64,000 nt of DNA from JACXVD01 sp020446665 (GCA_041396905.1 JAWKXQ010000003.1:124001-188000); one strand, 5' to 3'; counted from the stretch's first letter, positions 50,504 through 60,333 are shown. A program made the numbers and translations. The notes: a model not told the origin generated them from the letters alone.

Positions 50504-52060
50504 TTAGTCAGCCTTCTTGGCGGGGGCCTTCTTGGCCGGTGCCTTCTTCGCTGCGGGCTTCTTTGCAGGAGCCTTCTTCGCGGCAGGCTTTTCCTCTGCA
50601 GCTTTCTTGGCCGGGGCTTTCTTGGCCGCGGGCTTTTCTTCCGCGTCAGCCTTTTTCGCCGGAGCCTTCTTGGCAGCTGCCTTCTTGGCCGGAGCCTTCT
50701 TCTTGGCAGCAGGCTTCTTCGCCTCTTCGCTTTCCTCTGCTTCGATCGCAGCCTGCAGTTCGTCACGCGTGACTTCGCGTTCGGTCACTTCAGCCTTGTC
50801 GAACAGGAAATCGACGACCTTGTCTTCATAGAGCGGTGCGCGCAGCTGAGCGGCAGCCATTGGCTCCTGCTGGACATACTGAATGAACCGCTCACGGTCT
50901 TCCGCACGATATTGCTGAGCCGCCTGCTGGATGAGCATGCTCATTTCCTGCTGGGTGACTTCCACGCCGTTCTTCTGACCGATTTCGGACAGCAACAGGC
51001 CGAGGCGCACGCGGCGCACGGCGATATCGCGATAATCGTCCTTCTCGGCTTCGATTTCCTTCATCGCGGCTTCGGGATCTTCCTCGCGCGCAGCTTCCTG
51101 CTGCAGCTGAGCCCAGATCTGTTCGAATTCCGCATTCACCATGCCTTCCGGCACGTCGAAATCATGGCCAGCAGCAAGCTGATCCAGCAGCGCGCGCTTC
51201 ATCTGCGTGCGGGTCAGCCCGGCAGTTTCCTGCTCCAGCTGGCCGCGCAGCAGGCCCTTGAGCTGGTCCAGCCCTTCGAGACCGAGGTTCTTGGCGAAAT
51301 CTTCGTCAACCTTGGTTTCGCTTTCCACCTTCACCTGCTTGACGGTGATGTCGAAGGTCGCTTCCTTGCCCTTCAGCTCTTCCGCCGGATAATCTTCCGG
51401 GAAAGTGACCGAAATAACCTTCTCGTCGCCGGTCTTAACGCCCACCAGCTGTTCTTCAAAGCCGGGGATGAACTGGCCGGAACCGATCACCAGCGGCGCA
51501 TCTTCGGCGCTGCCGCCTTCGAAAGCCTCGCCATCCAGCTTGCCGACGAAGTCGATGATGACCTGGTCGCCATCGGCAGCCTTCTTGGTCTTGGCGGCAT
51601 CCTTGTAGCTCTTCTGGCCCGAAGCGATGTTCTGCAGCGCTTCGTCAACCTGTTCGTCCGTCACCGGCACAACCAGCTTTTCCAGCTTCAGCCCGTCAAC
51701 TTCGGGGGCTTCCACTTCGGGCAGCACTTCCAGCTCGACGGTCAGTTCGGCATCCTTGCCCTGATCATAGCCTTCAGCCATTTCGATCTTCGGCTGCATG
51801 GCCGGGCGCAGTTGCTTGTCGCGCATCAGCGAATCGACCGAATCGCGAATCGCATCATTCACGACCTGCGCGTGGAGCTGTTCCCCGTGCATCTTGCGCA
51901 CGAGATTGGCAGGCACCTTGCCGGGGCGGAAACCGGGCATGCGCACTTGCGGCGCAACCTTTTTCACTTCCGCGTCGATCTTCGCTTCGATGTCAGAAGC
52001 CGGGATCGTCAGCTGGTAGCCGCGCTTGAGGCCTTCATTGGTGGTCTCTTTGATCTGCAT
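50504..52060 (-). CDS. tig: Trigger factor with a Lys/Ala-rich tail
   Basis: The 518-residue chaperone has an N-terminal ribosome-binding domain with RMPGFRPGKVP (signature GFRxGxxP) and a PPIase FKBP-like domain (DGDQVIIDFVGKLDGEAFEGG, GSGQFIPGFEEQLVG). A C-terminal helical chaperone domain runs to about residue 440. The last 75 residues are repeats of AAKKAPAKKA-type segments, absent from E. coli Tig and resembling the tail of TopA in this window. They may increase ribosome or nucleic-acid affinity. A tRNA-Leu lies just upstream. Confidence 0.94.
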   Translation of the reverse strand: MQIKETTNEGLKRGYQLTIPASDIEAKIDAEVKKVAPQVRMPGFRPGKVPANLVRKMHGEQLHAQVVNDAIRDSVDSLMRDKQLRPAMQPKIEMAEGYDQGKDAELTVELEVLPEVEAPEVDGLKLEKLVVPVTDEQVDEALQNIASGQKSYKDAAKTKKAADGDQVIIDFVGKLDGEAFEGGSAEDAPLVIGSGQFIPGFEEQLVGVKTGDEKVISVTFPEDYPAEELKGKEATFDITVKQVKVESETKVDEDFAKNLGLEGLDQLKGLLRGQLEQETAGLTRTQMKRALLDQLAAGHDFDVPEGMVNAEFEQIWAQLQQEAAREEDPEAAMKEIEAEKDDYRDIAVRRVRLGLLLSEIGQKNGVEVTQQEMSMLIQQAAQQYRAEDRERFIQYVQQEPMAAAQLRAPLYEDKVVDFLFDKAEVTEREVTRDELQAAIEAEESEEAKKPAAKKKAPAKKAAAKKAPAKKADAEEKPAAKKAPAKKAAEEKPAAKKAPAKKPAAKKAPAKKAPAKKAD

Positions 52061-52123
52061 GGTGCGAACTAAAGCCTTTTCAAACTAATCTATACTGTCT
52101 GCGGAGCTTGGGATGGGCGGGAT

Positions 52124-52208
52124 TGGTGCGGGCGAAGGGACTCGAACCCCCACATCTTTCGATACTGGTACCTAAAACCAGCGCGTCTACCAATTCCGCC
52201 ACGCCCGC
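52124..52208 (-). tRNA. tRNA-Leu (TAG)
   Basis: Read on the minus strand the gene begins GCGGGCGTGGCGGAATTGG and ends in the encoded CCA. The acceptor stem GCGGGCG/CGCCCGC is perfect. The anticodon stem CTGGT/ACCAG encloses TTTAGGT, giving anticodon TAG (codon CUA). A long variable arm, as in class II tRNAs, is present, and the T loop is GTTCGAG. The structure is complete, unlike the tRNA-Lys at 22.1 kb. Confidence 0.95.
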
Positions 52209-52343
52209 AACCCGAACGAAAGCCGCGCGCAGGACAAAGCCCGCACGATCAAGCCAGCGCCCTTAGTAGGGCAGGCACAAAAGGGCAAGCGCGCGCTTGA
52301 CTCATCTTGCCCGCAATTCATCACCGCATTAATGGCGAGCGCC

Positions 52344-52676
52344 ATGAGCGATAGTGACACCACACCCGAGACCGGCGCAGATGCCGCCCCCGCAACCCCT
52401 GTTTCCCAGTCGGGCGACCTGCCGCCGGATCGCATCGCGATCAATCCGCGCAGCGAATTTTTCGACGCAGAGAAACTGCAACGCGGCATTGGCATCCGGT
52501 TCAAGGGAACCGTGCGCACCAATATCGAGGAATATTGCATTTCCGAAGGCTGGGTGCGCGTGCAGGCAGGCAAAACCTTGGACCGCAAGGGCAATCCGCT
52601 GACCATCAAGCTGACCGGCCCGGTCGAAGCGTGGTACGAGGATCTGGGCGAAAATCCGCCCGTGGCGAAGGCCTGA
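52344..52676 (+). CDS. DUF3297 family protein
   Basis: A protein of about 110 residues. The C-terminal two thirds, from LPPDRIAINPRSEFFD through RGIGIRFKGTVRTNIEEY to LTIKLTGPVEAWYEDLGE, match the DUF3297 family, which has no known function and is widespread in proteobacteria. The N-terminus is an acidic, alanine-rich leader. The start could be ATG 52332 or 52344. The following gap to 52857 has an inverted repeat GAAGGGGCAG/CTGCCCCTTC around 52698-52763. Confidence 0.75.
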   Translation: MSDSDTTPETGADAAPATPVSQSGDLPPDRIAINPRSEFFDAEKLQRGIGIRFKGTVRTNIEEYCISEGWVRVQAGKTLDRKGNPLTIKLTGPVEAWYEDLGENPPVAKA

Positions 52677-52856
52677 TCTGGCAGGAAAGGGAATTCGAAG
52701 GGGCAGACCGCGACAATCTGAAATGGTTCTCGGCCGGCTCAGGGAGCGACCTGCCCCTTCTCCACTGGCCCATGGCCAGCTGTTCCTGTCTCGCGCATTA
52801 AGCAGTTGTAAAATCAACCCCTGCCCGAGATTTTCATCCTAATGGTCGAGCGCCAT

Positions 52857-53603
52857 TTAGTTACGGCGGATAATATCTGCAACCACATCCCGCCTGGCTG
52901 ATGCCACCTGATTGCGGGGCGCGCTGCGCGGGGCGGAGAAACCGCCGGAAAATGCCTGCTGAAATGCGCGCGAGGGATTGGCCGAAACAGGCTGTGCGGC
53001 AGCTTGTGCAACTGGTCGTGCGACGGGCTGAACCTCGCGCCGGGCAATCACGGTGCCGCGCGCGTTGGAGAAATTGTCCTTCTGCCCCTTGGCGCGATCA
53101 CCATAGATGAAGCCAGCCACCGGCCAGGGCGTCTTGCCCAGTGCCTGCAGCGGATCATACCATACGCGCACCTGGCTCCAGTCATTGGCAGGCGAAACGT
53201 CAATCGCCTTCACATCACGCTCGATCTGGCCGCGTCGGCCATTGATCGGCGACCAGTTGGCATGGGTCAGCAGCACGGTGCGGGAATCAATCACCCGGCT
53301 GACCATGGCGACATGGCCCAATTGCATGTTGCGATGGGGCTGGAACGCCATCACTGCCCCCACGCGCGGCGTGTTGCCCCGCTGATAACGTCCTTCGGCC
53401 TGATCCCACCATGTATGGGCATCCCCGTATATACGGATACCCGATTGTTCACGGGCGAAGGGGACACATTGCAGATAGGGCGGCAATTCACTGCCGTCGC
53501 TGCGAGCGTCACGATAGGAGCCTCCAACCGCGCTTTCCGCGCCTGCAGCAGCAGGCACGCTCAAAGCGGCGGCAAGGATCAGACTGGTCAGCGGCAATTT
53601 CAT
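52857..53603 (-). CDS. Exported CHAP-domain protein
   Basis: This 248-residue protein has a signal peptide (LTSLILAAALSVPAAAGA) and then a CHAP amidase/peptidase domain: catalytic Cys in YLQCVPFARE, His in LGHVAMVSRV and Asn/Asp region in LLTHANWSP. CHAP enzymes cleave peptidoglycan cross-links or stem peptides. The C-terminal 60 residues (RREVQPVARPVAQ...) are low complexity. It lies alone, divergent from der, and is expected to be periplasmic. Confidence 0.85.
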   Translation of the reverse strand: MKLPLTSLILAAALSVPAAAGAESAVGGSYRDARSDGSELPPYLQCVPFAREQSGIRIYGDAHTWWDQAEGRYQRGNTPRVGAVMAFQPHRNMQLGHVAMVSRVIDSRTVLLTHANWSPINGRRGQIERDVKAIDVSPANDWSQVRVWYDPLQALGKTPWPVAGFIYGDRAKGQKDNFSNARGTVIARREVQPVARPVAQAAAQPVSANPSRAFQQAFSGGFSAPRSAPRNQVASARRDVVADIIRRN

Positions 53604-53740
53604 GCCGCCTCTCTGCCCCTTAGGCAGTTAGGATCACCCTGCCGGTCACGGTTAACCGGAAATAACCATGATTGCCGATTTTACGCTCCGTTACGCTCTG
53701 TGCTTGCCAAGCGGCGCGCAAAGGGCCACCTGCCCCGGAT

Positions 53741-55177
53741 ATGCTTCCGCAAGTCATCATTATTGGCCGCCCCAATGTCGGCAAATCCACCCTGTTCAAC
53801 CGGCTGGTGGGCAAGAAGCTCGCGCTGGTGGACGATCAGCCGGGTGTCACGCGTGACCGCCGGATGGGCGATGCCGAACTGGCAGGCATGAAATTCACTG
53901 TCGTCGATACGGCAGGCTGGGAAGATGAAGACGCCGAATCGCTGCCGGGCCGGATGCGCGCCCAGACAGAGGTCAGCCTGGAAGGGGCCGATGCGGCGCT
54001 GTTCGTGATTGATGCCCGCGCCGGGATCACTCCGCTGGACGAGGAAATCGCCCGCTGGCTGCGCACTGTCGATGTGCCGGTGGTGCTTGTCGCCAACAAG
54101 GCGGAAGGCAAGGCGGGCGATGCCGGTATGTATGAAGCCTTCTCGCTCGGGCTGGGCACGCCGGTCGCCATCTCTGCCGAACATGGCGAAGGCGTGGCCG
54201 ATCTGTTCGAAGGCCTATGGCCCGTAATCGGCCATTTCGAAGAAGCAGCGGAAGCGGCAGCAGAAGCCAAGGCCGCTGCGCGCGCTGCGCGGCTGGAAGC
54301 TGGCGAAGAGGATATCGAGGAGGACGAACCGCTCGGCCCGCTCAAGCTGGCGATTGTCGGGCGGCCCAATGCGGGCAAATCCACCCTGATCAACCGTCTG
54401 CTGGGTGAAAACCGCCTGCTGACCGGGCCGGAAGCCGGCATTACCCGCGACTCGATTGCGGTAGACTGGCAATGGACCGACCCGCGCGGCGGTGAGCCGC
54501 TGGATATCCGCCTGATCGACACTGCCGGGATGCGCAAGAGATCGCGCGTGACCGACAAGCTGGAAAAGCTTTCCGTCGCCGATGCCCGCCGCGCGGTCGA
54601 TTTTGCCGAAGTCGTCGTGCTGCTGCTCGATGCGACCAAGGGGCTGGAGCATCAGGATCTGAAGATCGCCAGCCATGTGCTCGAGGAAGGCCGCGCGCTG
54701 ATGATCGCGATCAACAAGTGGGATGTCGCAGGCACGGTGGGCACCGATGATGCCTCCAGCCTGTTCAACGGCATTCGCGGCGCGCTGGATGAAGGGCTGG
54801 CACAGGTACGCGGCCTGCCGCTCTTCGCGGTCAGCGCCAAGACCGGCAAAGGGCTGGACGACATGATCCGCGCCGCCTTCGTGCTGCGCGAAAGCTGGTC
54901 ACGCCGCGTGCCCACCGCCGTGCTCAACCGCTGGTTCGACGATGCACTGGAAGCCAACCCGCCGCCTGCGCCCAAGGGCAAGCGGATCAAGCTGCGCTAT
55001 ATCACGCAGGCCGGCACCCGCCCGCCGCGCTTCGTGGTGTTCGGTACAAGGCTGGACATGCTGCCCAAAAGCTATGAACGCTATCTGATCAACGGCATCC
55101 GCAAGTCACTGGGCTTTGACGCCGTGCCGGTGCGGGTCGTGCTGAAAAGCCCGAAGAACCCCTACGCGAAGAACTGA
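53741..55177 (+). CDS. der: Ribosome-associated GTPase Der (EngA)
   Basis: This 478-residue GTPase has two tandem G domains. The first has VIIIGRPNVGKSTLFNR, DTAGWEDED and NKAEGK. The second has LAIVGRPNAGKSTLINR, DTAGMRKRSR and NKWDV. A KH-like C-terminal domain follows (RIKLRYITQAGTRPPRF). It is needed for 50S subunit maturation. The ATG at 53741 (MLPQVIIIGRPN) is the correct start by homology. The gene is complete and unremarkable. Confidence 0.95.
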   Translation: MLPQVIIIGRPNVGKSTLFNRLVGKKLALVDDQPGVTRDRRMGDAELAGMKFTVVDTAGWEDEDAESLPGRMRAQTEVSLEGADAALFVIDARAGITPLDEEIARWLRTVDVPVVLVANKAEGKAGDAGMYEAFSLGLGTPVAISAEHGEGVADLFEGLWPVIGHFEEAAEAAAEAKAAARAARLEAGEEDIEEDEPLGPLKLAIVGRPNAGKSTLINRLLGENRLLTGPEAGITRDSIAVDWQWTDPRGGEPLDIRLIDTAGMRKRSRVTDKLEKLSVADARRAVDFAEVVVLLLDATKGLEHQDLKIASHVLEEGRALMIAINKWDVAGTVGTDDASSLFNGIRGALDEGLAQVRGLPLFAVSAKTGKGLDDMIRAAFVLRESWSRRVPTAVLNRWFDDALEANPPPAPKGKRIKLRYITQAGTRPPRFVVFGTRLDMLPKSYERYLINGIRKSLGFDAVPVRVVLKSPKNPYAKN

Positions 55178-55184
55178 CGCTTCT

Positions 55185-56105
55185 TCAGGCCATCGCCCGG
55201 CGGCGGCGCATCACCAACAGCGCCAACACAGCAGCGAAAATGGCGATGAAGGGTGGTTCGGGCACCTGGGTTGCCGGAGAATAGACCGGCAGATTCCAGT
55301 CGCCTGTAACGGATATCCCGCGATCAAGGCTAAGTTCTGGAAACAGAAAGGCGCTTGTACTGAAATAACCCCCCGATCCCACAGGAACCCCACTGTCAAA
55401 ATTGAAGATGCCGGTTGGAAAGAGGCCGGAATATGGAGATTCTACGGAACCGTTCCAGGATAGCGTATTTGGTGTTCCGAAGGTTTCCATGAATGAGGAG
55501 AGTCTCAACTCTCCGGTAGCTGAATCATAAGCTAGCAGCGGAAAATCAATTGAGCCGATCCCAAAACGAAAGTTTCCGTCATTATCATATGCTGGAGCAA
55601 CCTGATACGCCCCTGTACTATCGAAACCGGGTGCTATTTCATACCCACCAGTATTGGCATTGTAGAGGATGAAGAGATTGCTATCCGTTCCGTACTGGCC
55701 AACGTCGGCGATGCCGCCATTGCCGGTGAAATTCACGAATGATGCAGTGCCGGGATAATCGGTGAGCTGGCTGGGCCGAGGACCAATCCGAAAGGCATAA
55801 ATCCCATCGGCAGAGGGAGGCACAACTCCGGCTTCGATGGATTCAGCGGTAGGAACAATGGCATCGAAGCCGATCGTGATTCTGTCACCGGTATCAAAAG
55901 GGAAATCAGGGACCGGGCCGGTGTAATACATGCCGTTACCGTCCGCATCGCGCACCACGATCTGATCGGTGATGGAACTGGTCACATGGCCGCTATATTC
56001 GACATGGACGATCTGATAGCCATCCGGAATGGCTGTCTGCGCCTGAGCGGTTGCGCTCCCTGCCAGGACGATCCCGCCAATCACTGCTGCAATTTTGCGC
56101 CACAT
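55185..56105 (-). CDS. PEP-CTERM sorting-domain protein
   Basis: The 306-residue exported protein has a signal peptide (KIAAVIGGIVLAGSATAQAQ). A beta-rich body of no named family includes many Asp/Gly/Asn and Tyr. A C-terminal PEP-CTERM signal completes it: VPEPP, a hydrophobic helix (FIAIFAAVLALLVM) and RRRR. Exosortase recognises such signals and exports the protein to the envelope or matrix. No exosortase gene lies in this window. The interior (about 55.4-55.9 kb) is visibly less GC-rich than its neighbours, suggesting acquisition from outside. Confidence 0.82.
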   Translation of the reverse strand: MWRKIAAVIGGIVLAGSATAQAQTAIPDGYQIVHVEYSGHVTSSITDQIVVRDADGNGMYYTGPVPDFPFDTGDRITIGFDAIVPTAESIEAGVVPPSADGIYAFRIGPRPSQLTDYPGTASFVNFTGNGGIADVGQYGTDSNLFILYNANTGGYEIAPGFDSTGAYQVAPAYDNDGNFRFGIGSIDFPLLAYDSATGELRLSSFMETFGTPNTLSWNGSVESPYSGLFPTGIFNFDSGVPVGSGGYFSTSAFLFPELSLDRGISVTGDWNLPVYSPATQVPEPPFIAIFAAVLALLVMRRRRAMA

Positions 56106-56279
56106 ATCTCTCTGCCCCGAGATTAATTCTTTAGTTTGAGCGGCTTGGATCAAACTTCCCGAATCCAGAATTGGCGCCAGAAATCGTCGCTCGGCAAGCT
56201 TTGCGGGAAGAGCTGTGCCGGGATGGAACACCTCCTCCCCGTTCGGCAATTTGCGTGAACGGGGAGGAGACAGGGATAT

Positions 56280-58379
56280 TCAATATTTCACGCGCACCCG
56301 CACGAAGCCGCTGCGGCCGGTGCCGGGCATGCGGCTGCCGAGCGGCACATCGCTGCCCATCACGCGGTTATAGCCGGCGAGGTGCTCTTCGTAATATTTG
56401 TCGAACAGATTCTCGACCCCGGCATCCAGCCGCACGCCGTCCATCACGTCCAGCCCGGCATAGAGATTGGCAAGGACATAGCCGCCAGACGGCGCTTCGC
56501 CGTTGCTGGCAGAGACTTTGCCCTGTTTCGCCACGCCCTGCCCTTCTGCGGTAACAGACCAGCCCTGCCCTTCGTAAGTCAGGCCCAAACGGATATTGGG
56601 CGGCGCAATGCGATAGAGATTATCGGCAATGTCGCGCCGTTTCCCGCGTGTGTAGCTGGCCACGCCATCCATGCGCAGCGGCCCCATCAGCTTCGCGCCA
56701 AAGTCCATATCGACACCGTAGAGTTCGGCATCGACATTGGCCCAGATCAGCGGGGTGGGATCGCCATTCATCGCGGCGACCATTTCCACGGTCGTATTGA
56801 CCACGCCCGGCGTGGAATCGAAGGGCACGCCCTGCACGAAATCATCCACCCGGCGATAGAACACGGTCGGGCGGGCATAGAAGCTGTCGGTTTCGACATC
56901 GACCCCCGCTTCGAACACCCACATCTTTTCGATCTTCAGATTGGGATTGCCGACATAGATATTGCCATCGGCCAGCCCGGCGCTTGCTTCGGTGGGCAGC
57001 CAGCTGAAGCGTTCCAGCGGGCTCGGCGCGCGGGTCTTGCGGGCGATGGTCAGGCGCGGCCGCACCGCGCCAAGATCTGCCCACAGCCGCGCGGTCAGAT
57101 CATAGCTGCTATCCGACCAGTCGCGGTCGGACGCGGCGAAGGCAGTGGCCAGCATCCGCGGCCCCATCGGCACTGCGCTGCCCAGTTCCGGCGCAGCGGC
57201 ACGAATGCCGTGCTGGTCCACCCGCGCGCCCAGTTCCGCCTCCACCGGGCCCAGCGCGCCGCGCCATTGCAGGAAAGCACCATAACGGTCACTGGCAACG
57301 CGGTTGAGCGAAGTCAGGAAGAAACTGGCATTGGTTGGATCGGTAATCCGAACCTGCTTGCTACCCAGCTCCAGATCGCCGCCCAGCGTCAGCGTGCCCA
57401 TGCCGCTTTCCAGGCTGAGCGCGATATCCGCCGTGGTCGTATCCGCTTCTGCAAAGGTGGCCCGCAGATTGGCTGGCGCAGGGCGCAGCGTATTATTGTC
57501 CATCAAATGCCGGATCGCGACATGGCCGAGATGGCTTTCCAGCGTGAGCCTGTCGCTCAGATCCAGCTTCGCGCCCAGCCGCAGGAAATCGCCGTTGAAA
57601 TAGATGATATCCATGGCGAAAGGCGGGTTGCCGGTCGGGCCGGTTTCCTGACGGCGATATTCCACGCTCAACTCGCCCGGCCCGGTTCGGAAGCCCGCAT
57701 GCGCGCCCAGGGTCAGCCGTTCGAAGCTGGTCGATCCGGCACGGCCACCGGGGAAGCGGTAGTCATTGCCCTCTTCCCATGCCGCCATCGCGCCAAACCG
57801 CCATGTGTCGCTGGCAATCCCGGCGATGCCGCCCATGGCATAGCTGTCATCGACCGAACGGTAGAGCGCGCCCATATCGGCGGTCGGCGTGGCAGTGGCG
57901 CTGCTGGCAAAGCCCACCTGCTTGAGCACGGCGTTGATACCGCCCGCTTCGCCCGGCCCCTTGCTGACCGGGCTGACGCCGCGATCCAGTTCGATATGAT
58001 CGACCAGCACCATCGGCGCATAATGCAGCGGCGGGTCCATCCAGTTAGGGCCGCCCGACCCGAAACGCTGGCCGTTCACGCGCACCAGCACACGGTCGCC
58101 AAAGCTGCCGCGATATTGCACCTGCCCCGACAGCGCGCCATTGTCGATCAGCGCCGCCCCCGGTGAACGCGCCACCAGACCGGCCGCATCGGGCGCGACA
58201 ATGGGTTGTTCCTGCGGGTCGATATCGTCCACCGTCACCCGCTCGGGGGTGCCAGTCACGACAATGATATCGGTCAGCGGATCGCCTGCGCCCTCTTCAG
58301 CGGCGGCAGGAGAAGCAAGGAGCGCAACAGAGAGCGCAGCGAGCGAGGCCGCACGGGCCACGGAAATACGATAAGACAT
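56280..58379 (-). CDS. TonB-dependent receptor, probably for copper
   Basis: This 699-residue receptor has a signal peptide (ASLAALSVALLASPAAA) and plug motifs: AGLVARSPGAALIDNGALSG, QYRGSFGDRVLVRVNGQRF, VLVDHIELDRGVSPVSKGPG and GINAVLKQ. The barrel ends in SGFVRVRVKY. A downstream-oriented DUF2946 gene lies directly upstream on the same strand, 83 bases away, the usual companion of TonB copper receptors (OprC/NosA group). The copper assignment rests on that neighbour and on overall resemblance, and is not certain. Confidence 0.8.
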   Translation of the reverse strand: MSYRISVARAASLAALSVALLASPAAAEEGAGDPLTDIIVVTGTPERVTVDDIDPQEQPIVAPDAAGLVARSPGAALIDNGALSGQVQYRGSFGDRVLVRVNGQRFGSGGPNWMDPPLHYAPMVLVDHIELDRGVSPVSKGPGEAGGINAVLKQVGFASSATATPTADMGALYRSVDDSYAMGGIAGIASDTWRFGAMAAWEEGNDYRFPGGRAGSTSFERLTLGAHAGFRTGPGELSVEYRRQETGPTGNPPFAMDIIYFNGDFLRLGAKLDLSDRLTLESHLGHVAIRHLMDNNTLRPAPANLRATFAEADTTTADIALSLESGMGTLTLGGDLELGSKQVRITDPTNASFFLTSLNRVASDRYGAFLQWRGALGPVEAELGARVDQHGIRAAAPELGSAVPMGPRMLATAFAASDRDWSDSSYDLTARLWADLGAVRPRLTIARKTRAPSPLERFSWLPTEASAGLADGNIYVGNPNLKIEKMWVFEAGVDVETDSFYARPTVFYRRVDDFVQGVPFDSTPGVVNTTVEMVAAMNGDPTPLIWANVDAELYGVDMDFGAKLMGPLRMDGVASYTRGKRRDIADNLYRIAPPNIRLGLTYEGQGWSVTAEGQGVAKQGKVSASNGEAPSGGYVLANLYAGLDVMDGVRLDAGVENLFDKYYEEHLAGYNRVMGSDVPLGSRMPGTGRSGFVRVRVKY

Positions 58380-58462
58380 GGATTGTAAAACTCGTCTGAC
58401 AGAGGCGCAGTGGCGCGCCACAGGAATACAGGCCGCGCTTGCCGCGCAGCCGCTTGGGTTTG

Positions 58463-58864
58463 TCAGGCGAGGGAGGGAGGGCCGGTGGCAGGCGGCGGCG
58501 GGGCGGCCAGCCCCTGACCCGGCGCGAGATCGCGCAGCGATGCAGGCGGCACATCCTGCGGCATGGCCTGCGGCTGCGGCAGGTCAGGCATGTCCGCCGT
58601 GGCGAGCGAGAGGGCGGTGGCGGTGAAGGCGCAATGTTTGCCATCATTGCCATCATCATCCGCCGGTTCGCCGCGATGGAGCGTGCCATCCTCGTCAATC
58701 CAGGCGGCCACCTTGCCATAGCCGGTACACAGTGTAACGCGCATCACGCCATCCGCGCCCGTGTCAGGCATCCAGCCAGCCGGAATCGCCACGCGCAGCA
58801 GCAAGGCCGCGCCGATCAGCAGCGTTGCAAAGGCTGAGAACAGGGATGTTTGGCGTGCCCGCAT
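58463..58864 (-). CDS. DUF2946 family protein
   Basis: This 133-residue protein has an N-terminal membrane helix or signal (LFSAFATLLIGAALLLRVAI). PAGWMPD follows, as at the start of DUF2946 members, and then VTLCTGYGKV and a central KHCAFTATAL with a cysteine. A proline-rich tail ends the protein. DUF2946 genes usually accompany copper uptake or tolerance genes. It precedes the TonB receptor on the same strand (83-base gap), probably one operon. Confidence 0.75.
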   Translation of the reverse strand: MRARQTSLFSAFATLLIGAALLLRVAIPAGWMPDTGADGVMRVTLCTGYGKVAAWIDEDGTLHRGEPADDDGNDGKHCAFTATALSLATADMPDLPQPQAMPQDVPPASLRDLAPGQGLAAPPPPATGPPSLA

Positions 58865-58943
58865 GGCGATGCCCCTTAGCGACAAAATCACGTAAGGCAA
58901 TTGGCCTGCGTCAAAATATCAATGTCGCCTTAGGGTCCTGGCT

Positions 58944-60233
58944 CTAGCGCCGCAGCGGAAACAGCTTCCCATAGGTCAGGCAGCGCCACAGCCATTCGAG
59001 CGGGCCATAGCGGAACCGGTCGAGCCATGGTTTGGACCATGCCAGCATCACCACACAGGCACCCAGCACAACGAGGTAGAGCCCGCCACGGGTCAGTTCG
59101 CCATAGAGGCCCAGCGCCCAGCCCTGAAACACGAGCTGCATCAGGATCGAAGTGCCGATATAGTTGGAAAAGGCCATGCGGCCTGTCGCCACCACCCGTT
59201 CGCCCAGCCAGCCGGTTGCCGCAGGTGCCCAGAGCGCAAGCAGCATGGCCAGACCCAGTGTCATCAGCAATTGCGGCAGCGGGGTCAGCCCGACAAAGGC
59301 CGCCTGCACGCCGAAGAAGGGGAAACCAATGCTCTTGGCCCACAGGCCGATAGCCAGCGAGATAATCGCCCCCACCACCAGCAGGACCCAGCCACGGCGG
59401 CGCTGAGTGGCGGCATCCATCATGGTCCCGTCAAACAGGCCCATGCGATACAGCGCCATCCCGATCAGCATCAGCGGCACTGTTTCCAGAAACAGGACGA
59501 TCAGATTGTTGAACGGGTCCAGCGCGTGTTTCTCAAAGCCGTGGCCCAGCCAGGCGAACAGGTTGCCGTTTTGCGCCAATGTCAGTTCCACGGCGTCGTC
59601 GGCAAGCTGCTTGGCCTTGCCATCCTGCATTTGCTGCAGCACCTCGGCCAGAGCAGGTGCCGAGCCAAAGCTTGTTTCGGCGATCAGATAGGATGGGATC
59701 ATCATCGCCGCGAACAGGATCGTGCCGGCAAGATACCACAGCCCCCCGATCAGCATTTGCTCGCGCGCCTTGAGATGGGTGAACAGCAGCGCGAGCAAAC
59801 CTGCCGCCGCATAAAGCATCAGGATATCGCCGCGCCAGATCAGGAAGTAATGCACCGCCCCGAACAGGAACAGCCAGCCCAGCCGCCGCGCCTGCAGCCA
59901 GTTGCTCGCCCCTTTGGCCCATGCTTTTTCGAGGAACAGCATCATCCCGGCGCCAAACAGGATCGTGAACAAGCCGCGCATCTTGTGATCGATCAGCACG
60001 AATTGTGCGATCCACATCCACTCTTCCACCTGACCATGCGGGGTCACAAAGCCACCGGGGTACATATAGGCTGACCAGGGCTGACCAAAGGCGATGATAT
60101 TGGCGGCGAGGATACCCATCACCGCAATGCCACGGATAAAATCGAGGCTGACCAGCCGCTGCTGCCCAACCGGCGCAACCGCTTGCGGCTCGTCCGGTGT
60201 TGCTTCCACCGTCGGACTTGCAGCTTGGCTCAT
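58944..60233 (-). CDS. DUF418 integral membrane protein
   Basis: This 429-residue protein has around ten hydrophobic segments. The first contains LDFIRGIAVMGILAANI, and the C-terminal DUF418 domain contains TGRMAFSNYIGTSILMQLVF, GPLEWLWRCLTYGK being the typical end. The family resembles acyltransferase-3-like transmembrane proteins of unknown function. It precedes the SEL1/SPOR gene on the chromosome, both on the minus strand (100-base gap). Confidence 0.85.
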   Translation of the reverse strand: MSQAASPTVEATPDEPQAVAPVGQQRLVSLDFIRGIAVMGILAANIIAFGQPWSAYMYPGGFVTPHGQVEEWMWIAQFVLIDHKMRGLFTILFGAGMMLFLEKAWAKGASNWLQARRLGWLFLFGAVHYFLIWRGDILMLYAAAGLLALLFTHLKAREQMLIGGLWYLAGTILFAAMMIPSYLIAETSFGSAPALAEVLQQMQDGKAKQLADDAVELTLAQNGNLFAWLGHGFEKHALDPFNNLIVLFLETVPLMLIGMALYRMGLFDGTMMDAATQRRRGWVLLVVGAIISLAIGLWAKSIGFPFFGVQAAFVGLTPLPQLLMTLGLAMLLALWAPAATGWLGERVVATGRMAFSNYIGTSILMQLVFQGWALGLYGELTRGGLYLVVLGACVVMLAWSKPWLDRFRYGPLEWLWRCLTYGKLFPLRR

Positions 60234-60333
60234 CTTATCATCCCCCCAATTTAATGCGGGGAAACTATCAGCTTGGTAAAACTATGAAAGTGCGCTGGTC
60301 GATTGAAATCGGCTTTTTGCCGTGAATCAGCCT

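Noticed and set aside
56382..58166. 594-codon open frame opposite the copper-type TonB receptor
   Set aside because: It is the antisense shadow of a receptor gene with clear plug and barrel motifs, and its composition is typical of a shadow frame.
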